NCBI RefSeq assembly: GCF_000265425.1
Contig: NC_018014.1
Coordinates: 2,170,001-2,234,000, forward strand
Origin: Terriglobus roseus DSM 18391
Lineage (GTDB): Bacteria; Acidobacteriota; Terriglobia; Terriglobales; Acidobacteriaceae
Reading direction: 5' to 3'
Length of the DNA stretch: 64,000 nucleotides
Shown: in pieces, positions 18,041-26,909 of the stretch
Layout: the number at the start of each line of letters is the position of its first letter
Position numbering within the stretch: position 1 is the first letter of the stretch
Notes under the pieces: generated by a model
What the model saw: the letters and a program-made list of their open reading frames with translations, nothing else
Database searches by the model: none
What the model was told of the DNA's origin: nothing
Program-made: the position numbers and the translations under genes

Positions 18041-18340
18041 ATGACGATTACCAATGGGATCGCAGGTTCGCCGCTGCCGGCGGGAACGCAGATCGGCAAG
18101 GCCGAGCAGACGGTGGAGCAGCGCTCAAAGTTGAGCGACGTATCCGCGAAGACCGCCACCAACACACAGGATGCAGCGAGCCTGAGCGGTACCGGCAGTC
18201 TTCTGGCTGCGGCATCTGCCGACACGGACGATGTGCGCACCGACAAGGTGGAAGAGCTGAAGGCGGCCATCCACAATGGCACCTATAACGTTCCGGCTGC
18301 CGACGTTGCAGACAAACTGATCCGTAACATGCTGGGGTAG
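18041..18340 (+). CDS. flgM: Anti-sigma-28 factor FlgM
   Basis: A 99-residue protein with a disordered Ser/Thr/Ala-rich N-terminal half and a C-terminal helix pair (VEELKAAIHNGTYNVPAADV, then ADKLIRNML), the FlgM signature that binds FliA. FlgM holds sigma-28 inactive until the hook is finished and is then secreted through it. AGTAGAG is placed before the ATG. The target, FliA, is encoded at 11198. Confidence 0.93.
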   Translation: MTITNGIAGSPLPAGTQIGKAEQTVEQRSKLSDVSAKTATNTQDAASLSGTGSLLAAASADTDDVRTDKVEELKAAIHNGTYNVPAADVADKLIRNMLG

Positions 18341-18344
18341 ATGC

Positions 18345-18590
18345 GTGCTCGATCTGGTAAAGGCAGTCTCGGTGGCGCTGAGCAGGAATGATGCAGAGAC
18401 GCTGGAGCAGCTTGCGTTGGAAGCGTGCGAGGGGCGCTACTGCATGACGGCGCTGCACCGTGACGAGCTTGCCCGTGCGACGCATGTGCTGACCGCGCAG
18501 ATGAATGCGGCTTCGTGGCACCTTGAGCTTCGATCACGCATGTTGGGACAGGGCGGTACCAGTCGGAAGGCGATCGCATGGGATCTTTAA
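18345..18590 (+). CDS. Small helical protein in the FlgN chaperone position
   Basis: An 81-residue, mainly helical, soluble protein starting at GTG 18345. It sits between flgM and flgK, the usual site of flgN, whose product is the export chaperone for FlgK and FlgL. It is shorter than FlgN (about 140 residues) and I do not see a clear family motif, so the role is inferred from position and helical composition only. Its 3' end overlaps the start of flgK by 13 bp, which implies coupled translation with the candidate client. Confidence 0.55.
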   Translation: MLDLVKAVSVALSRNDAETLEQLALEACEGRYCMTALHRDELARATHVLTAQMNAASWHLELRSRMLGQGGTSRKAIAWDL

Positions 18591-19948
18591 GCGCACTGCT
18601 TAGCATGTCGAAGAGCGCGCTGGCAGCGGACCAGGCGGCGTTGTCGGCGACGGCGGATAATATCAGCAATCAGAACACCGAGGGTTACACGCGCCGCAGT
18701 GTGAGTTGGAGCAGTGGCGATACGGTGAATGTGCGCGGCACGAGCACGACCACCGGCGTGACGGCGACCGTGGTGGCGCAGCGAGATCGCGTGTTGCAGA
18801 GAGCGGTGCAGACAGCGACGGAAGCTGCGAGTGCGAGCAGCACACGTGTGACATCGCTGAGCAGCCTGCAGTCCTTATTTGCGATTGGATCGACCGGCGA
18901 GGATGCATCGGGCATTGGTGCTGCTGTGAGTGACTTTTTCAATGCGGCGACGGCGCTTGCTTCTACTCCCACGGACGGTACCGCGCGGCAGACGATGTTG
19001 ACGGCAGCGCAGACGCTGGCGAGTGCTATGAATCGCACGGCGGGCCAGATCTCGCTGCAGAGTTCCGCGTTGAACCAGACGATTACGAGTTCTGTGGCGC
19101 AGGCGAATTCGCTGGCGGCGACGGTGGCTTCGTTGAACCAGCAGATCAGCAGTGCGAGCGGTGGGACAAGTGTGGATTCGCTGGTGGACCAGCGCGACCT
19201 TGCGGTAACGCAGCTATCCAAACTGATCGACGTGAACAGTATTGCGAACAGCGACGGCAGTGTGGGGCTTGCATTGTCTGACGGCACGGCGCTGGTGACG
19301 GGATCGATTGCGCTGCCGCTGACGACGGGCGTTGCGAGTGGTGTGACGCAGATCTATGCTGCAACGTCTGCCGGTGGAGCGAATGTGACGGGGGCGATCC
19401 ATGGCGGCAGCATTGGCGGTTCTCTGCAGGTTCGGGACAGCGATATGCCTGCCGTGATGGCGCAACTGGATACCCTGGCGGGCACTATTGCTGCCGCGGT
19501 GAACGCGCAGAATGCGCTGGGCACGGATGCCGCGGGAAATCCTGGTGGTGCGATCTTCAGTGGATCTACGGCGGCGACGCTGACGGTGGTTGCGACGAGT
19601 GCGAGCGCGATTGCAGCTTCTCCGGATGGGAGTAATGTGGCGGCGATCGGAGCGCTGCAGGATGCTGCTTCGATTGGGGGCAAGACGTTCTCCGGTGCGT
19701 TTTCTGAGATGGTTTCCGGACTGGGAACGACCGCGGCGGATGCGACGACCGGGCGTGCCACGGATGCGGCTGTGTTGACGCAGACGACGACGCAGATGGA
19801 GGCGGTGTCGGGAGTATCGCTGGATACGGAGGCTTTGAACCTGACGCAGTTTCAGCGGTCTTACGAGGCTGCTGCGAAGGTATTGGCGATTGTGAATGAG
19901 TTGATGGCGCAGGCGATCAACCTGGGCACGCAGACGACCGTGTCGTAA
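18578..19948 (+). CDS. flgK: Hook-filament junction protein FlgK (HAP1)
   Basis: A 456-residue junction protein. The N-terminus carries the axial-protein motif (LLSMSKSALAADQAALSATA, then DNISNQNTEGYTRRSV), and the FlgK pattern VNDLFNA-like segment is present as AAVSDFFNAATALASTPTDG near residues 118-137. The C-terminal helix (LDTEALNLTQFQRSYEAAAK) completes the D0 domain. The middle is rich in Ala, Ser, Thr and Gly. Directly followed by flgL. Confidence 0.93.
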   Translation: MGSLSALLSMSKSALAADQAALSATADNISNQNTEGYTRRSVSWSSGDTVNVRGTSTTTGVTATVVAQRDRVLQRAVQTATEAASASSTRVTSLSSLQSLFAIGSTGEDASGIGAAVSDFFNAATALASTPTDGTARQTMLTAAQTLASAMNRTAGQISLQSSALNQTITSSVAQANSLAATVASLNQQISSASGGTSVDSLVDQRDLAVTQLSKLIDVNSIANSDGSVGLALSDGTALVTGSIALPLTTGVASGVTQIYAATSAGGANVTGAIHGGSIGGSLQVRDSDMPAVMAQLDTLAGTIAAAVNAQNALGTDAAGNPGGAIFSGSTAATLTVVATSASAIAASPDGSNVAAIGALQDAASIGGKTFSGAFSEMVSGLGTTAADATTGRATDAAVLTQTTTQMEAVSGVSLDTEALNLTQFQRSYEAAAKVLAIVNELMAQAINLGTQTTVS

Positions 19949-19964
19949 GTGAAGGGGCAGACCT

Positions 19965-20846
19965 ATGCTGAGCAGCAACTCATCCTTGCAGTCGCTTCTG
20001 ACGTCGCTGAGTGACATGAACGCGAGGCAGACGAAGATTTCGCAGGAGACGTCTTCGGGCGTGCGCCTTACGGCGTTGAGCGATGACGCGAGCGCGGCTG
20101 GGCAGGCCGTGACCATGGCGGATACCCTGCGCCGGGATGACGCGTTTGTTGCGACTGCGAACACGGTGGGGAGCCGGATGCAGGCTGCGGATACGGCACT
20201 GAGTTCCGTGGTGGCGCAGATGACTTCGGCGATCAGTACGGCGGTGGGTGCGCTGACGGATGGGACAACGGCGACGGCTCGCGCTACGGCCGCGCAGCAA
20301 CTTGGATCGATTCGCGACAGTCTGGTGTCGCTGGCGAACAGCAGCTATTCGGGGAGCTACCTGTTCAGTGGCAGCGGGACGGTGGCGCCGTTTACCGAGG
20401 ATGCGAGTGGCAATGTGACGTATGCCGGCGACGCCCAGACGACGTCCGTGACGTTGACGAGTGGGAGCAAGCTGCAGAGTTCACTTGCGGGGGCGTCGGT
20501 GTTCCTGGCTTCGGGAGCTTCAGTGTTTACGGCGCTGAATGATGCGATTGCAGCCTTGCAACCGAATGCCAGTGCGAATGCGGCTACGGTGACCGGGGCG
20601 TTGCGAAGCGCTTTGGACAATGTGACATCGCAACGGGCTGTGCTGAACACAGCGCAGGCGCGGCTTTCGAGTGAGAGTACTTATGTTTCGACGCAGAAGA
20701 CGAATCTTACCGCGGATCAGACGACGCTGCTTTCGGCCGATACGGCGACGCTAGCGACGGAGCTTTCGGCGGTGACGACGCAGCGGTCTGCGCTGCTAAG
20801 CACGATTGGGATTGTGCAGAAGGGTAGCTTGTTCGACTACCTGTAG
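19965..20846 (+). CDS. flgL: Hook-filament junction protein FlgL (HAP3)
   Basis: A 293-residue flagellin-like protein: N-terminal helix with LTSLSDMNARQTKISQETSS and GVRLTALSDDASAAGQAV, a domain with SYSGSYLFSGSG, and a C-terminal helical region. FlgL joins the hook to the filament. It is the last gene of the flagellar locus; flagellin, fliD and fliS do not follow, so filament genes are encoded elsewhere. Confidence 0.93.
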   Translation: MLSSNSSLQSLLTSLSDMNARQTKISQETSSGVRLTALSDDASAAGQAVTMADTLRRDDAFVATANTVGSRMQAADTALSSVVAQMTSAISTAVGALTDGTTATARATAAQQLGSIRDSLVSLANSSYSGSYLFSGSGTVAPFTEDASGNVTYAGDAQTTSVTLTSGSKLQSSLAGASVFLASGASVFTALNDAIAALQPNASANAATVTGALRSALDNVTSQRAVLNTAQARLSSESTYVSTQKTNLTADQTTLLSADTATLATELSAVTTQRSALLSTIGIVQKGSLFDYL

Positions 20847-20873
20847 GGTTCGTGTGGGTGCGAGCGCATTCGG

Positions 20874-20879
20874 TACACT
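20874..20879 (+). promoter_or_regulatory. Candidate -10 box (TACACT) directly before a GTG start
   Basis: TACACT matches the -10 consensus at four of six bases and ends 6 bp before GTG 20886. Transcription would therefore begin at or beside the start codon, giving a leaderless message for the small gene. No convincing -35 box is visible. Confidence 0.35.
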
Positions 20880-20885
20880 CGACGA

Positions 20886-21119
20886 GTGATCGGCGCGATT
20901 CAATTCCTTTGGAACAGCACACGTGGTTCGCGGCTTCGGCCGTGGCGGAGCCCCTATCTGCGCTGGCGCGTGGAGACGTATAGCGGCATGCATGCGGAGA
21001 CGATTGGCGCGGGTGCGATGCTGCGTTTTCTTTGGGCGGAGAAGTGGCAGTTTCTGCGGTTTCTGCGGTGGACCGAGGAGATGCGGGCGGAGAGTAAGAG
21101 CGTCTCGCGGCATGGGTAG
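20886..21119 (+). CDS. Small basic Trp/Arg-rich hypothetical protein
   Basis: A 77-residue basic protein from GTG 20886, with 6 Trp and 14 Arg and no membrane segment or signal peptide (pattern LRPWRSPYLRWRVETYSG, then LRFLWAEKWQFLRFLRW). Evidence that it is real: a -10-like box just ahead, the longest open frame in this gap, and an 8-bp overlap with the start of the xylanase gene. I cannot assign a family or function. I have an impression of related small proteins in other acidobacteria, but that would need a search. Confidence 0.5.
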   Translation: MIGAIQFLWNSTRGSRLRPWRSPYLRWRVETYSGMHAETIGAGAMLRFLWAEKWQFLRFLRWTEEMRAESKSVSRHG

Positions 21120-22308
21120 TGCGGACGGGATTGGTCGACGACGGTTTCTGGCGGCAGGTGCAGCGATGGTTGGGGCTGTGGTTTTGTCGGGTTGTGGGCC
21201 GCGGCGTGTGGGTGGTTCGCCTGCGCTGGCGGGCGTCGATGTTGGAGGGAAGGCGTCGCTGAAGGAGCATGCGGCGAATGCCCGGCTGCTATTTGGCTTT
21301 GCGGTGGATACTCGGCAACTGCGGGAGAATCGCCGGTATCGGGAAGTAGTCGAGCAGCAGGCTTCGATCATCGTGGCGGAGAATGCGATGAAGTGGCGGG
21401 CGCTGCGGCCGGCGGTGGATCGGTATGACTTTGAGGATGCCGATGGGCTGCTGACGTTCGCGGAGAAGAATCGCATCAAGCTGCGGGGGCATAACCTTTG
21501 CTGGCATGAGTCTTTGCCAGTGTGGTTCGATGCCGTGGCGAATCGGGGGAATGCGCACCGGTTGCTGGTGGATCACATTCGGACGGTGGCGGGGCGGTAT
21601 GCGGGTCGCATGCACTCGTGGGATGTGGTGAATGAGGCGATCAACACTCGCGATGGGCGTGGGGATGGGTTGAGGAATTCGCCCTGGCTGCGGCTGGTGG
21701 GGACGGACTATATCGAGATTGCTTTCCGCACGGCTCGTGAGGCGGATCCTGCTGCTTTGCTGACCTATAACGAGTTTGGGTTGGAGCCGGAGACGGTGGA
21801 AGGTGCAGGGAAGCGCGCGGCTACGCTGCAGATGTTGCGGCGGTTGAAGCAGCGGAATGTGCCGATCGATGCCGTTGGGATCCAGTCGCATCTGGAGGCT
21901 GGTTCGCGGAGCGGCTATGGGCCGGAGCTGACGAAGTTTATGGCTGCGTGTCGCGAGATGGGACTTGAGATCTTTTTGTCGGAGATGGATGTCAGCGACC
22001 GGAATCTGCCGGTGAACACGGATAGCCGCGATGCGGTGGTGGCCGAGAGCTATCGGTCTTATTTGGAGATGACGCTTCAGGAGCGCAGGGTAACTGCGGT
22101 GCTGACCTGGGGTGTGGATGATGGTGGGACGTGGCTGACCGCGGGGGAACCGCGGAGGGATCAGTCGGCGCAACGGCCGCTACTGTTTGATAGCAGCTTC
22201 CAGGCGAAGCCGGCGTTTGCTGCAGTGCGTGAGGCGTTTGTTGGGCGGATGCGGCCGGGGTCGGGTGCGAGTGCGGCTCGTGTGCCTGCTTACTTGCCTC
22301 GCTTGTAG
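21112..22308 (+). CDS. GH10 endo-1,4-beta-xylanase, Tat-exported lipoprotein
   Basis: Cleaves internal beta-1,4 links of xylan. From ATG 21112 the product is 398 residues. It opens with a twin-arginine signal (RRR at 9-11, hydrophobic AAGAAMVGAVV) ending in a lipobox, L25-S-G-C28, so export folded by Tat and lipid anchoring at Cys28 are predicted. The GH10 barrel follows: NAMKW (91-95), HNLCWHESLPVW (127-138), the acid/base Glu175 in WDVVNEA, and nucleophile Glu291 in LSEMDV. WGVDDGGTW near the end is the conserved WG.D segment. The frame extends upstream to 20923, but that extension is Arg/Cys-rich nonsense antedating the signal. Confidence 0.92.
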   Translation: MGSADGIGRRRFLAAGAAMVGAVVLSGCGPRRVGGSPALAGVDVGGKASLKEHAANARLLFGFAVDTRQLRENRRYREVVEQQASIIVAENAMKWRALRPAVDRYDFEDADGLLTFAEKNRIKLRGHNLCWHESLPVWFDAVANRGNAHRLLVDHIRTVAGRYAGRMHSWDVVNEAINTRDGRGDGLRNSPWLRLVGTDYIEIAFRTAREADPAALLTYNEFGLEPETVEGAGKRAATLQMLRRLKQRNVPIDAVGIQSHLEAGSRSGYGPELTKFMAACREMGLEIFLSEMDVSDRNLPVNTDSRDAVVAESYRSYLEMTLQERRVTAVLTWGVDDGGTWLTAGEPRRDQSAQRPLLFDSSFQAKPAFAAVREAFVGRMRPGSGASAARVPAYLPRL

Positions 22309-22350
22309 CGCTTGTCTATTTGCTGGATCTGACAAGTGCGGAAGTTGGAG

Positions 22351-22381
22351 CTACGTTTCAGAAGCGAGACGTAGGGCACCC
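22351..22381 (+). repeat. Stem-loop followed by GGGCACCC (possible dispersed repeat)
   Basis: CTACGTTTC (22351-22359) pairs with GAGACGTAG (22366-22374) through nine base pairs, one a G-T wobble, around a 6-base loop, and runs into GGGCACCC (22374-22381). A different stem followed by the same GGGCACCC occurs at 35713-35745. No T-tract follows, so it is not a standard terminator. It may be a repeat copy or part of the rpsO upstream region. Confidence 0.4.
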
Positions 22382-22402
22382 GCTGTCTTGCAGGTCTCGA
22401 CT

Positions 22403-22432
22403 TTGCTCCGTCTTCGCGATAAGTGGTATCCT
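22403..22432 (+). promoter_or_regulatory. Candidate sigma-70 promoter for rpsO
   Basis: TTGCTC (22403-22408) and TATCCT (22427-22432) are 18 bp apart, about 50 bp before the S15 start codon. Each box is only a partial match, but this is the best pair in the gap. Confidence 0.35.
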
Positions 22433-22480
22433 GTCTCGTAGACCAAATTGGATTTTCGGAATCAGGAGTACCGCAAGACA

Positions 22481-22747
22481 GTGTTGGCAACAGCGAAAAA
22501 GAACGACATCATCACGAAGTATCGTACGCACGATACCGATACCGGCAGCCCTGAAGTACAGATTGCGATCCTTAGCGAGCGCATCGGTCAGCTTACCGAC
22601 CACTTCAAGACTCACAAGAAGGACCACGGCTCGCGCCGCGGCCTGCTTATGCTTGTTTCCAAGCGCCGCAGCCTGTTGGACTACCTGAAGAAGAATGATT
22701 CCGACCGTTACCGCGACGTTATCGGTAAGCTCGGCATCCGTAAGTAG
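22481..22747 (+). CDS. rpsO: Ribosomal protein S15
   Basis: Primary-binding protein of the 30S subunit platform (binds 16S central domain). From GTG 22481 the protein is 88 residues, the normal family length, and starts [13 protein letters not shown]; motifs [10 protein letters not shown] and [19 protein letters not shown] are diagnostic. The frame is open to TTG 22448, which would add 11 atypical residues. AGGAG at 22464-22468 is 12 bp from GTG, a little far, so the start is favoured mainly by family alignment. It is followed by pnp, the widely conserved rpsO-pnp order. Confidence 0.95.
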   Translation: MLATAKKNDIITKYRTHDTDTGSPEVQIAILSERIGQLTDHFKTHKKDHGSRRGLLMLVSKRRSLLDYLKKNDSDRYRDVIGKLGIRK

Positions 22748-23052
22748 TTTTCTTTTCCAGGCATATCCAATCAGGGGCGAGGGCCGCATCGAGATGCTGC
22801 GCACGCAGACTTCCGTTACGCCGGGGCAGAGATGCCTCGGCCTCACCTCCACACTGTGGAGCGTGAAAGGTTGACTGTGGCGTATCGCCTTCGGCCTCGC
22901 TGCCTCCTGGTTCGTTCCGGGCCTGGCCAATCCATTGACTTTATCGGCTCGCACCGCGTTCACCCCAGCGCAGAGCGGGCCCGCGCGCGTTCGCAGGCTT
23001 ACTGTCGCGCCCACGACTTCCCATACAAAACCACAAAGAGAGAACACCCGCT
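22748..23052. other. rpsO-pnp intergenic region, likely pnp leader
   Basis: 305 bp with no credible gene. It contains a short perfect hairpin (CTCCAC 22847-22852 with GTGGAG 22856-22861) and two TTGAC-type hexamers (about 22872 and 22936). In E. coli the rpsO-pnp spacer holds a pnp promoter and an RNase III-cleaved stem used for autoregulation; I see no long equivalent stem here. A 74-codon frame that runs into pnp in another phase has no supporting features. Confidence 0.4.
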
Positions 23053-25497
23053 ATGAAGCAGGAAGTTTCCGTTGAACTTGCCGGTGGCAAGCGCATTACA
23101 TTCGAGACCGGCCGCATTGCAAAGCAGGCCTCAGGCGCGGCGTTCACAAGCTGCGGCGACACCGTCATCCTGGCTACGGCCGTTGGCGCACCCGAGCCGA
23201 AAGAAGGCGTCGACTTTTTCCCGCTGACCGTTGAGTACCGCGAAACCACGTACGCCGGTGGCCGCATCCCCGGTGGCTTCATCAAGCGCGAAGGCCGCCC
23301 CAGCGAGAAGGAAATTCTCACCTGCCGCCAGATTGATCGCCCGATCCGCCCGCTGTTCCCGGAGACCTACCGCAACGAGACCCAGGTGGTCGCGTTCGTG
23401 TACTCCGCTGATAAGGAAAACGATCCGGATGTGGTCGCGATTAACGCAGCATCCTGCGCGATTGCCCTCTCTGATCTGCCCTTCGAAGGCCCCATCGGCG
23501 CTGTCCGTATTGGCCAGATCGACGGCGCCTTCATCGTGAACCCGACCTACGCTGAGCGCGCGAAGAGCACGCTCAACATCATGGTTGCCGGCACCAAGGA
23601 CGGCATTGTGATGGTCGAGTCTGGCGCCAAGGGCGTCAGTGAAGAGACGGTCGTCGAAGCCATCGAGTTCGGGCACACGCAGGCCAAGCTGATCTGCGCA
23701 GCCATCATGGAGCTGGTTGGCCTTGCCGGCAAGCCCAAGCGCGCTACCAAGGCGCTTGAAGTGGACACTGCCTATGCCGAAAGCATCAAGATCCAGGTTG
23801 GCGACCGCCTGATCGATGCCGTCGACACGCAGAAGTACGACAAGATTGCGAGCTACGCCAAGATCAAGGAATTGAAGGATGAGCTGAAGAAGTCTCTTCC
23901 AGAGGGCAGCGATGCTGCCGCTTCGAAGAAGCTCGGCAAGTACTATGACAAGCTCCGCGAAGAGATCTTCCGTGAGCAGGTTCTAAAGGATCGCATCCGT
24001 CCCGATCGCCGCGCCTTCAACAAGGTTCGCGACATCGAGATTGAAGTTGGCATCCTGCCTCGCCCGCACGGCTCGGCACTCTTCCAGCGCGGTGAGACCC
24101 AGGCCATTGTGACCGCAACTCTGGGCACTGGCGACGATGCGCAGCGCATGGAGTCGTACGAGGGTGAGCAGAAGAAGCGCTTCATGCTTCACTACAACTT
24201 CCCGCCGTATTCCGTTGGTGAGGTTGGACGTATGAGCGGCACGGGTCGCCGCGAGATTGGCCACGGCGCGCTTGCGTACCGCGCGATCGAGGCTGTGCTT
24301 CCCGAGGATTCGCCCTACACTCTGCGCGTGGTTTCCGATATCACCGAGTCGAACGGATCGTCGTCGATGGCGTCTGTTTGCGGCGCTTCGCTGGCGCTGA
24401 TGCATGCCGGTATCCCGCTGAAGGCGGCGGTTGCCGGTATTGCGATGGGCCTGGTTAAGGAAGGCGACGAGTACGCCATCCTGACCGACATTGCCGGTGC
24501 GGAAGATCACTACGGCGACATGGACTTCAAGGTGGCCGGTACGCGCGAAGGCATTACCGCGCTGCAGATGGACATCAAGATCATGGGCATCACGCCGCAG
24601 ATCATGCGTGAGGCTCTGGCGCAGGCCAAGGAAGCTCGCCTGTTCCTGCTGGACAAGATGGACGCTGTGATCAGCGGTGCGCGTGAAGAGAAGTCACGCT
24701 ACGCTCCGCAGATCAAGACGCTGCAGATTCCGACGGACAAGATTCGTGACCTGATTGGACCCGGCGGCAAGGTGATTCGTTCGATCATCGAGGCGACCCA
24801 GGTGAAGATCGATGTGGACGACACCGGCAAGGTGGACGTTTCGTCGAGCGATCCGGACGGCCTGGCACGCGCACTGCAGATGATCACCGATATCACGGCT
24901 GTTCCCGAGATCGGCAAGACGTACCTGGGCAAGGTGGTTCGCCTGGCAGAGTTCGGCGCATTCGTCGAAATCTTCCCGGGCACGGACGGCCTGCTGCACG
25001 TTTCCGAGATTGCAGAACATCGCGTGAAGGAAGTGAAGGACGAACTGCGCGAGGGCGATACGGTTCTGGTGAAGGTGCTCGGTATCGAGGGCAACCGCAT
25101 CAAGCTGAGCCGCAAGGCAGTTCTGAAGGAGCAGCGCGCCAAGCTTGGCCTGCCTGATCCCGAGCCGCAGGCGGACGATCGCGGTGGCGATCGCCCGGCG
25201 GGTGGGGGCGACCGTGATCGCGGTCCCCGTCCTCCGCGTCCTGAGCGCACTGCTCCGGCACCGTCCGAAGAAACCATCACGCTTGAGGGCGGCGATGACT
25301 TCGAAGACGACGATGACATGGATGACGAAGAGGGCGACGAGGAGGGCGATGAGCCCGAGACGACGACCGAGGGTGGCGCGGCTCCAGCTGGTGGCGCTCC
25401 GCGTCCTGCTGGCGGTGCAAAGCGTCGCCGCCGTCGCGGTGGACGCCGTGGACCGGGTGCAGGTGGCCCGGCGGCCGGTGGCGCACCAAGCGCGTAA
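23053..25497 (+). CDS. pnp: Polynucleotide phosphorylase with an acidic/basic C-terminal tail
   Basis: 3'-to-5' phosphorolytic exoribonuclease and degradosome core. The 814 residues comprise RNase PH domain 1 (about 1-220), a helical linker, RNase PH domain 2 (about 320-550, with SNGSSSMASVCGASLALMHAG and the GDMDFKVAGT metal-site segment), a KH domain with GPGGK (from about residue 558), an S1 domain (about 620-692, FGAFVEIFPGTDGLLHVSEI), and a tail of about 118 residues. The tail holds an Asp/Glu run (about 755-775) followed by Arg/Lys/Gly-rich sequence. Typical PNPases have about 700-720 residues, so the tail is an addition. AAAGAGAG precedes the ATG. Confidence 0.96.
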   Translation: MKQEVSVELAGGKRITFETGRIAKQASGAAFTSCGDTVILATAVGAPEPKEGVDFFPLTVEYRETTYAGGRIPGGFIKREGRPSEKEILTCRQIDRPIRPLFPETYRNETQVVAFVYSADKENDPDVVAINAASCAIALSDLPFEGPIGAVRIGQIDGAFIVNPTYAERAKSTLNIMVAGTKDGIVMVESGAKGVSEETVVEAIEFGHTQAKLICAAIMELVGLAGKPKRATKALEVDTAYAESIKIQVGDRLIDAVDTQKYDKIASYAKIKELKDELKKSLPEGSDAAASKKLGKYYDKLREEIFREQVLKDRIRPDRRAFNKVRDIEIEVGILPRPHGSALFQRGETQAIVTATLGTGDDAQRMESYEGEQKKRFMLHYNFPPYSVGEVGRMSGTGRREIGHGALAYRAIEAVLPEDSPYTLRVVSDITESNGSSSMASVCGASLALMHAGIPLKAAVAGIAMGLVKEGDEYAILTDIAGAEDHYGDMDFKVAGTREGITALQMDIKIMGITPQIMREALAQAKEARLFLLDKMDAVISGAREEKSRYAPQIKTLQIPTDKIRDLIGPGGKVIRSIIEATQVKIDVDDTGKVDVSSSDPDGLARALQMITDITAVPEIGKTYLGKVVRLAEFGAFVEIFPGTDGLLHVSEIAEHRVKEVKDELREGDTVLVKVLGIEGNRIKLSRKAVLKEQRAKLGLPDPEPQADDRGGDRPAGGGDRDRGPRPPRPERTAPAPSEETITLEGGDDFEDDDDMDDEEGDEEGDEPETTTEGGAAPAGGAPRPAGGAKRRRRRGGRRGPGAGGPAAGGAPSA

Positions 25498-25516
25498 CGG
25501 TACTTGCAAGAAACGT

Positions 25517-25555
25517 AAAGGGCCGCTGCGTAATGCAGCGGCCCTTTGTGTTTTT
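25517..25555 (+). terminator. Rho-independent terminator after pnp
   Basis: A 13-bp perfect stem, AAAGGGCCGCTGC (25517-25529) with GCAGCGGCCCTTT (25535-25547), loop GTAAT, followed by GTGTTTTT. It lies between pnp and the convergent acyltransferase gene; the T-tract favours the plus strand. Confidence 0.85.
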
Positions 25556-25596
25556 GATCTGCGTTAGGCCACGGAGGCGCGGAATTGTGCGGAGTG

Positions 25597-26757
25597 TTAA
25601 TGCTTCGGCAAGACGTACTTGCGCAGCCTCTGTGCAGGCAGCTCGATGATGTAACGCGATAGAACGGCCAGCATGATGGTCGCTGCCAAGACCGTCACAA
25701 GGCGCATCAGATATGGCCCATTCTCATCGAGGAACAATTGATCGTGGTGCCGGTCCCAACTGATGTAGACATAGCCGTGAATCATGTAAAAGGCGTAACT
25801 GATGAGTCCCATGAAAGTGAGTGCGCGGCTGCGTGCCCATGCAAGCCATGAGGCGTTGGTGTGACTGACAATATGCGCGACAACGCTCAAGGCGATCAGG
25901 GTTAGACCTGTTTGCGACATCGCAGCGAAATAGGCTGCATGCGCGGCGCGAAGTGAAGTCATCTCCGGCAGGAGCAGCAGAACACCGATGAAGAAGCAGG
26001 CCGCCATCATGCTGTTTTCTTTTAGGGACGCACCTTGCGGCGATCCGCGTCGCGTCCACCAGCATGCGAGCAGTGCTCCTCCGGCGAGTCCATCGCAGCG
26101 CAGAGGCGTGAGGCCATAGTTATGGTGTCCGAAGTGGGCGGCGACGAGGCGAAGCAGGATGCAGGCAATGACAATGCCAAGGGCCGTCTTCTGCAGGTGG
26201 TCAATTTTGCGACGTCGGACCACCGTCGGCCACAGGATGTAGAACTGTTCCTCGATTGCCAGCGTCCAGAACGGTCCAAGGGCCACCACGTGAAACGAAG
26301 CAGAGAGGTTAGCGATAAAGAGTAAGGCGAGGACGACATACTTCCAAGATGCCGGGTATGTCATCAGGAGAAAGGCAAGGCAGGCGACGTACAGCGGAAA
26401 GATTCTCAGCGCCCGCTTCCAATAGAAGTCCTTGTAGTAGCGCTTGCTTTCACGCTCTCCGATCAGGATGTTCGTGATGAGGAAACCCGACAGGACAAAG
26501 AAAAGATCGACACCGCCGTAAGCCAGACTGGTGAGGCTATACATGGTCTTGATGAGGAAAGTGCCATGCGTCGGCGTGATCGAGACATAGGACAGGTGAT
26601 GAAAGAAGACCAAGAGAGCGGCGATGCCGCGCAGTCCATCTAGTTCAAGAATGTGTGGCAGTCGAGGTCGTGGCACAGGTTGCGGGGACAATTGTTCTCC
26701 TGGAAAGCGTCCACGAGAGTCAGCGACGGAATGCGCTTGAATCAATCGGTGGGTCAT
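25597..26757 (-). CDS. Acyltransferase 3 family membrane protein (OafA-like)
   Basis: A 386-residue integral membrane protein with about ten hydrophobic helices. The N-terminal signature LDGLRGIAALLVFFHHLSYV and the following DLFFVLSGFLIT identify the acyltransferase-3 family, whose members O-acylate lipopolysaccharide, peptidoglycan or exopolysaccharide sugars from the inner membrane. No SGNH extension is fused. A TACAAT box lies about 32 bp ahead of the ATG (26789-26794 on the plus strand). The substrate cannot be told from sequence; it is not in a glycan operon. Confidence 0.9.
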   Translation of the reverse strand: MTHRLIQAHSVADSRGRFPGEQLSPQPVPRPRLPHILELDGLRGIAALLVFFHHLSYVSITPTHGTFLIKTMYSLTSLAYGGVDLFFVLSGFLITNILIGERESKRYYKDFYWKRALRIFPLYVACLAFLLMTYPASWKYVVLALLFIANLSASFHVVALGPFWTLAIEEQFYILWPTVVRRRKIDHLQKTALGIVIACILLRLVAAHFGHHNYGLTPLRCDGLAGGALLACWWTRRGSPQGASLKENSMMAACFFIGVLLLLPEMTSLRAAHAAYFAAMSQTGLTLIALSVVAHIVSHTNASWLAWARSRALTFMGLISYAFYMIHGYVYISWDRHHDQLFLDENGPYLMRLVTVLAATIMLAVLSRYIIELPAQRLRKYVLPKH

Positions 26758-26893
26758 CCGTGATTCAAAGTTTGCTTGGCGATACGGTATTGTAGCCCGG
26801 GCATTGCCGCCGCGGCGGCTGCGACACGGAGTGCACGATAGGCAGGACTGGGAAGAAGAGGACGTCCGTAACTCGTCGTCTTTCGCATAGCGT

Positions 26894-26899
26894 TACACT
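26894..26899 (+). promoter_or_regulatory. Candidate -10 box (TACACT) close to a start codon
   Basis: TACACT ends 10 bp before ATG 26910, so a transcript would have only a few leader bases. The same hexamer occurs before the gene at 20886. No clear -35 element. Confidence 0.35.
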
Positions 26900-26909
26900 A
26901 GGCGCGAAG

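Noticed and set aside
20923..21111. N-terminal extension of the GH10 xylanase frame
   Set aside because: Arg/Cys-rich and not protein-like, and it overlaps the small gene at 20886. The Tat/lipoprotein signal begins at 21112, so translation starts there.
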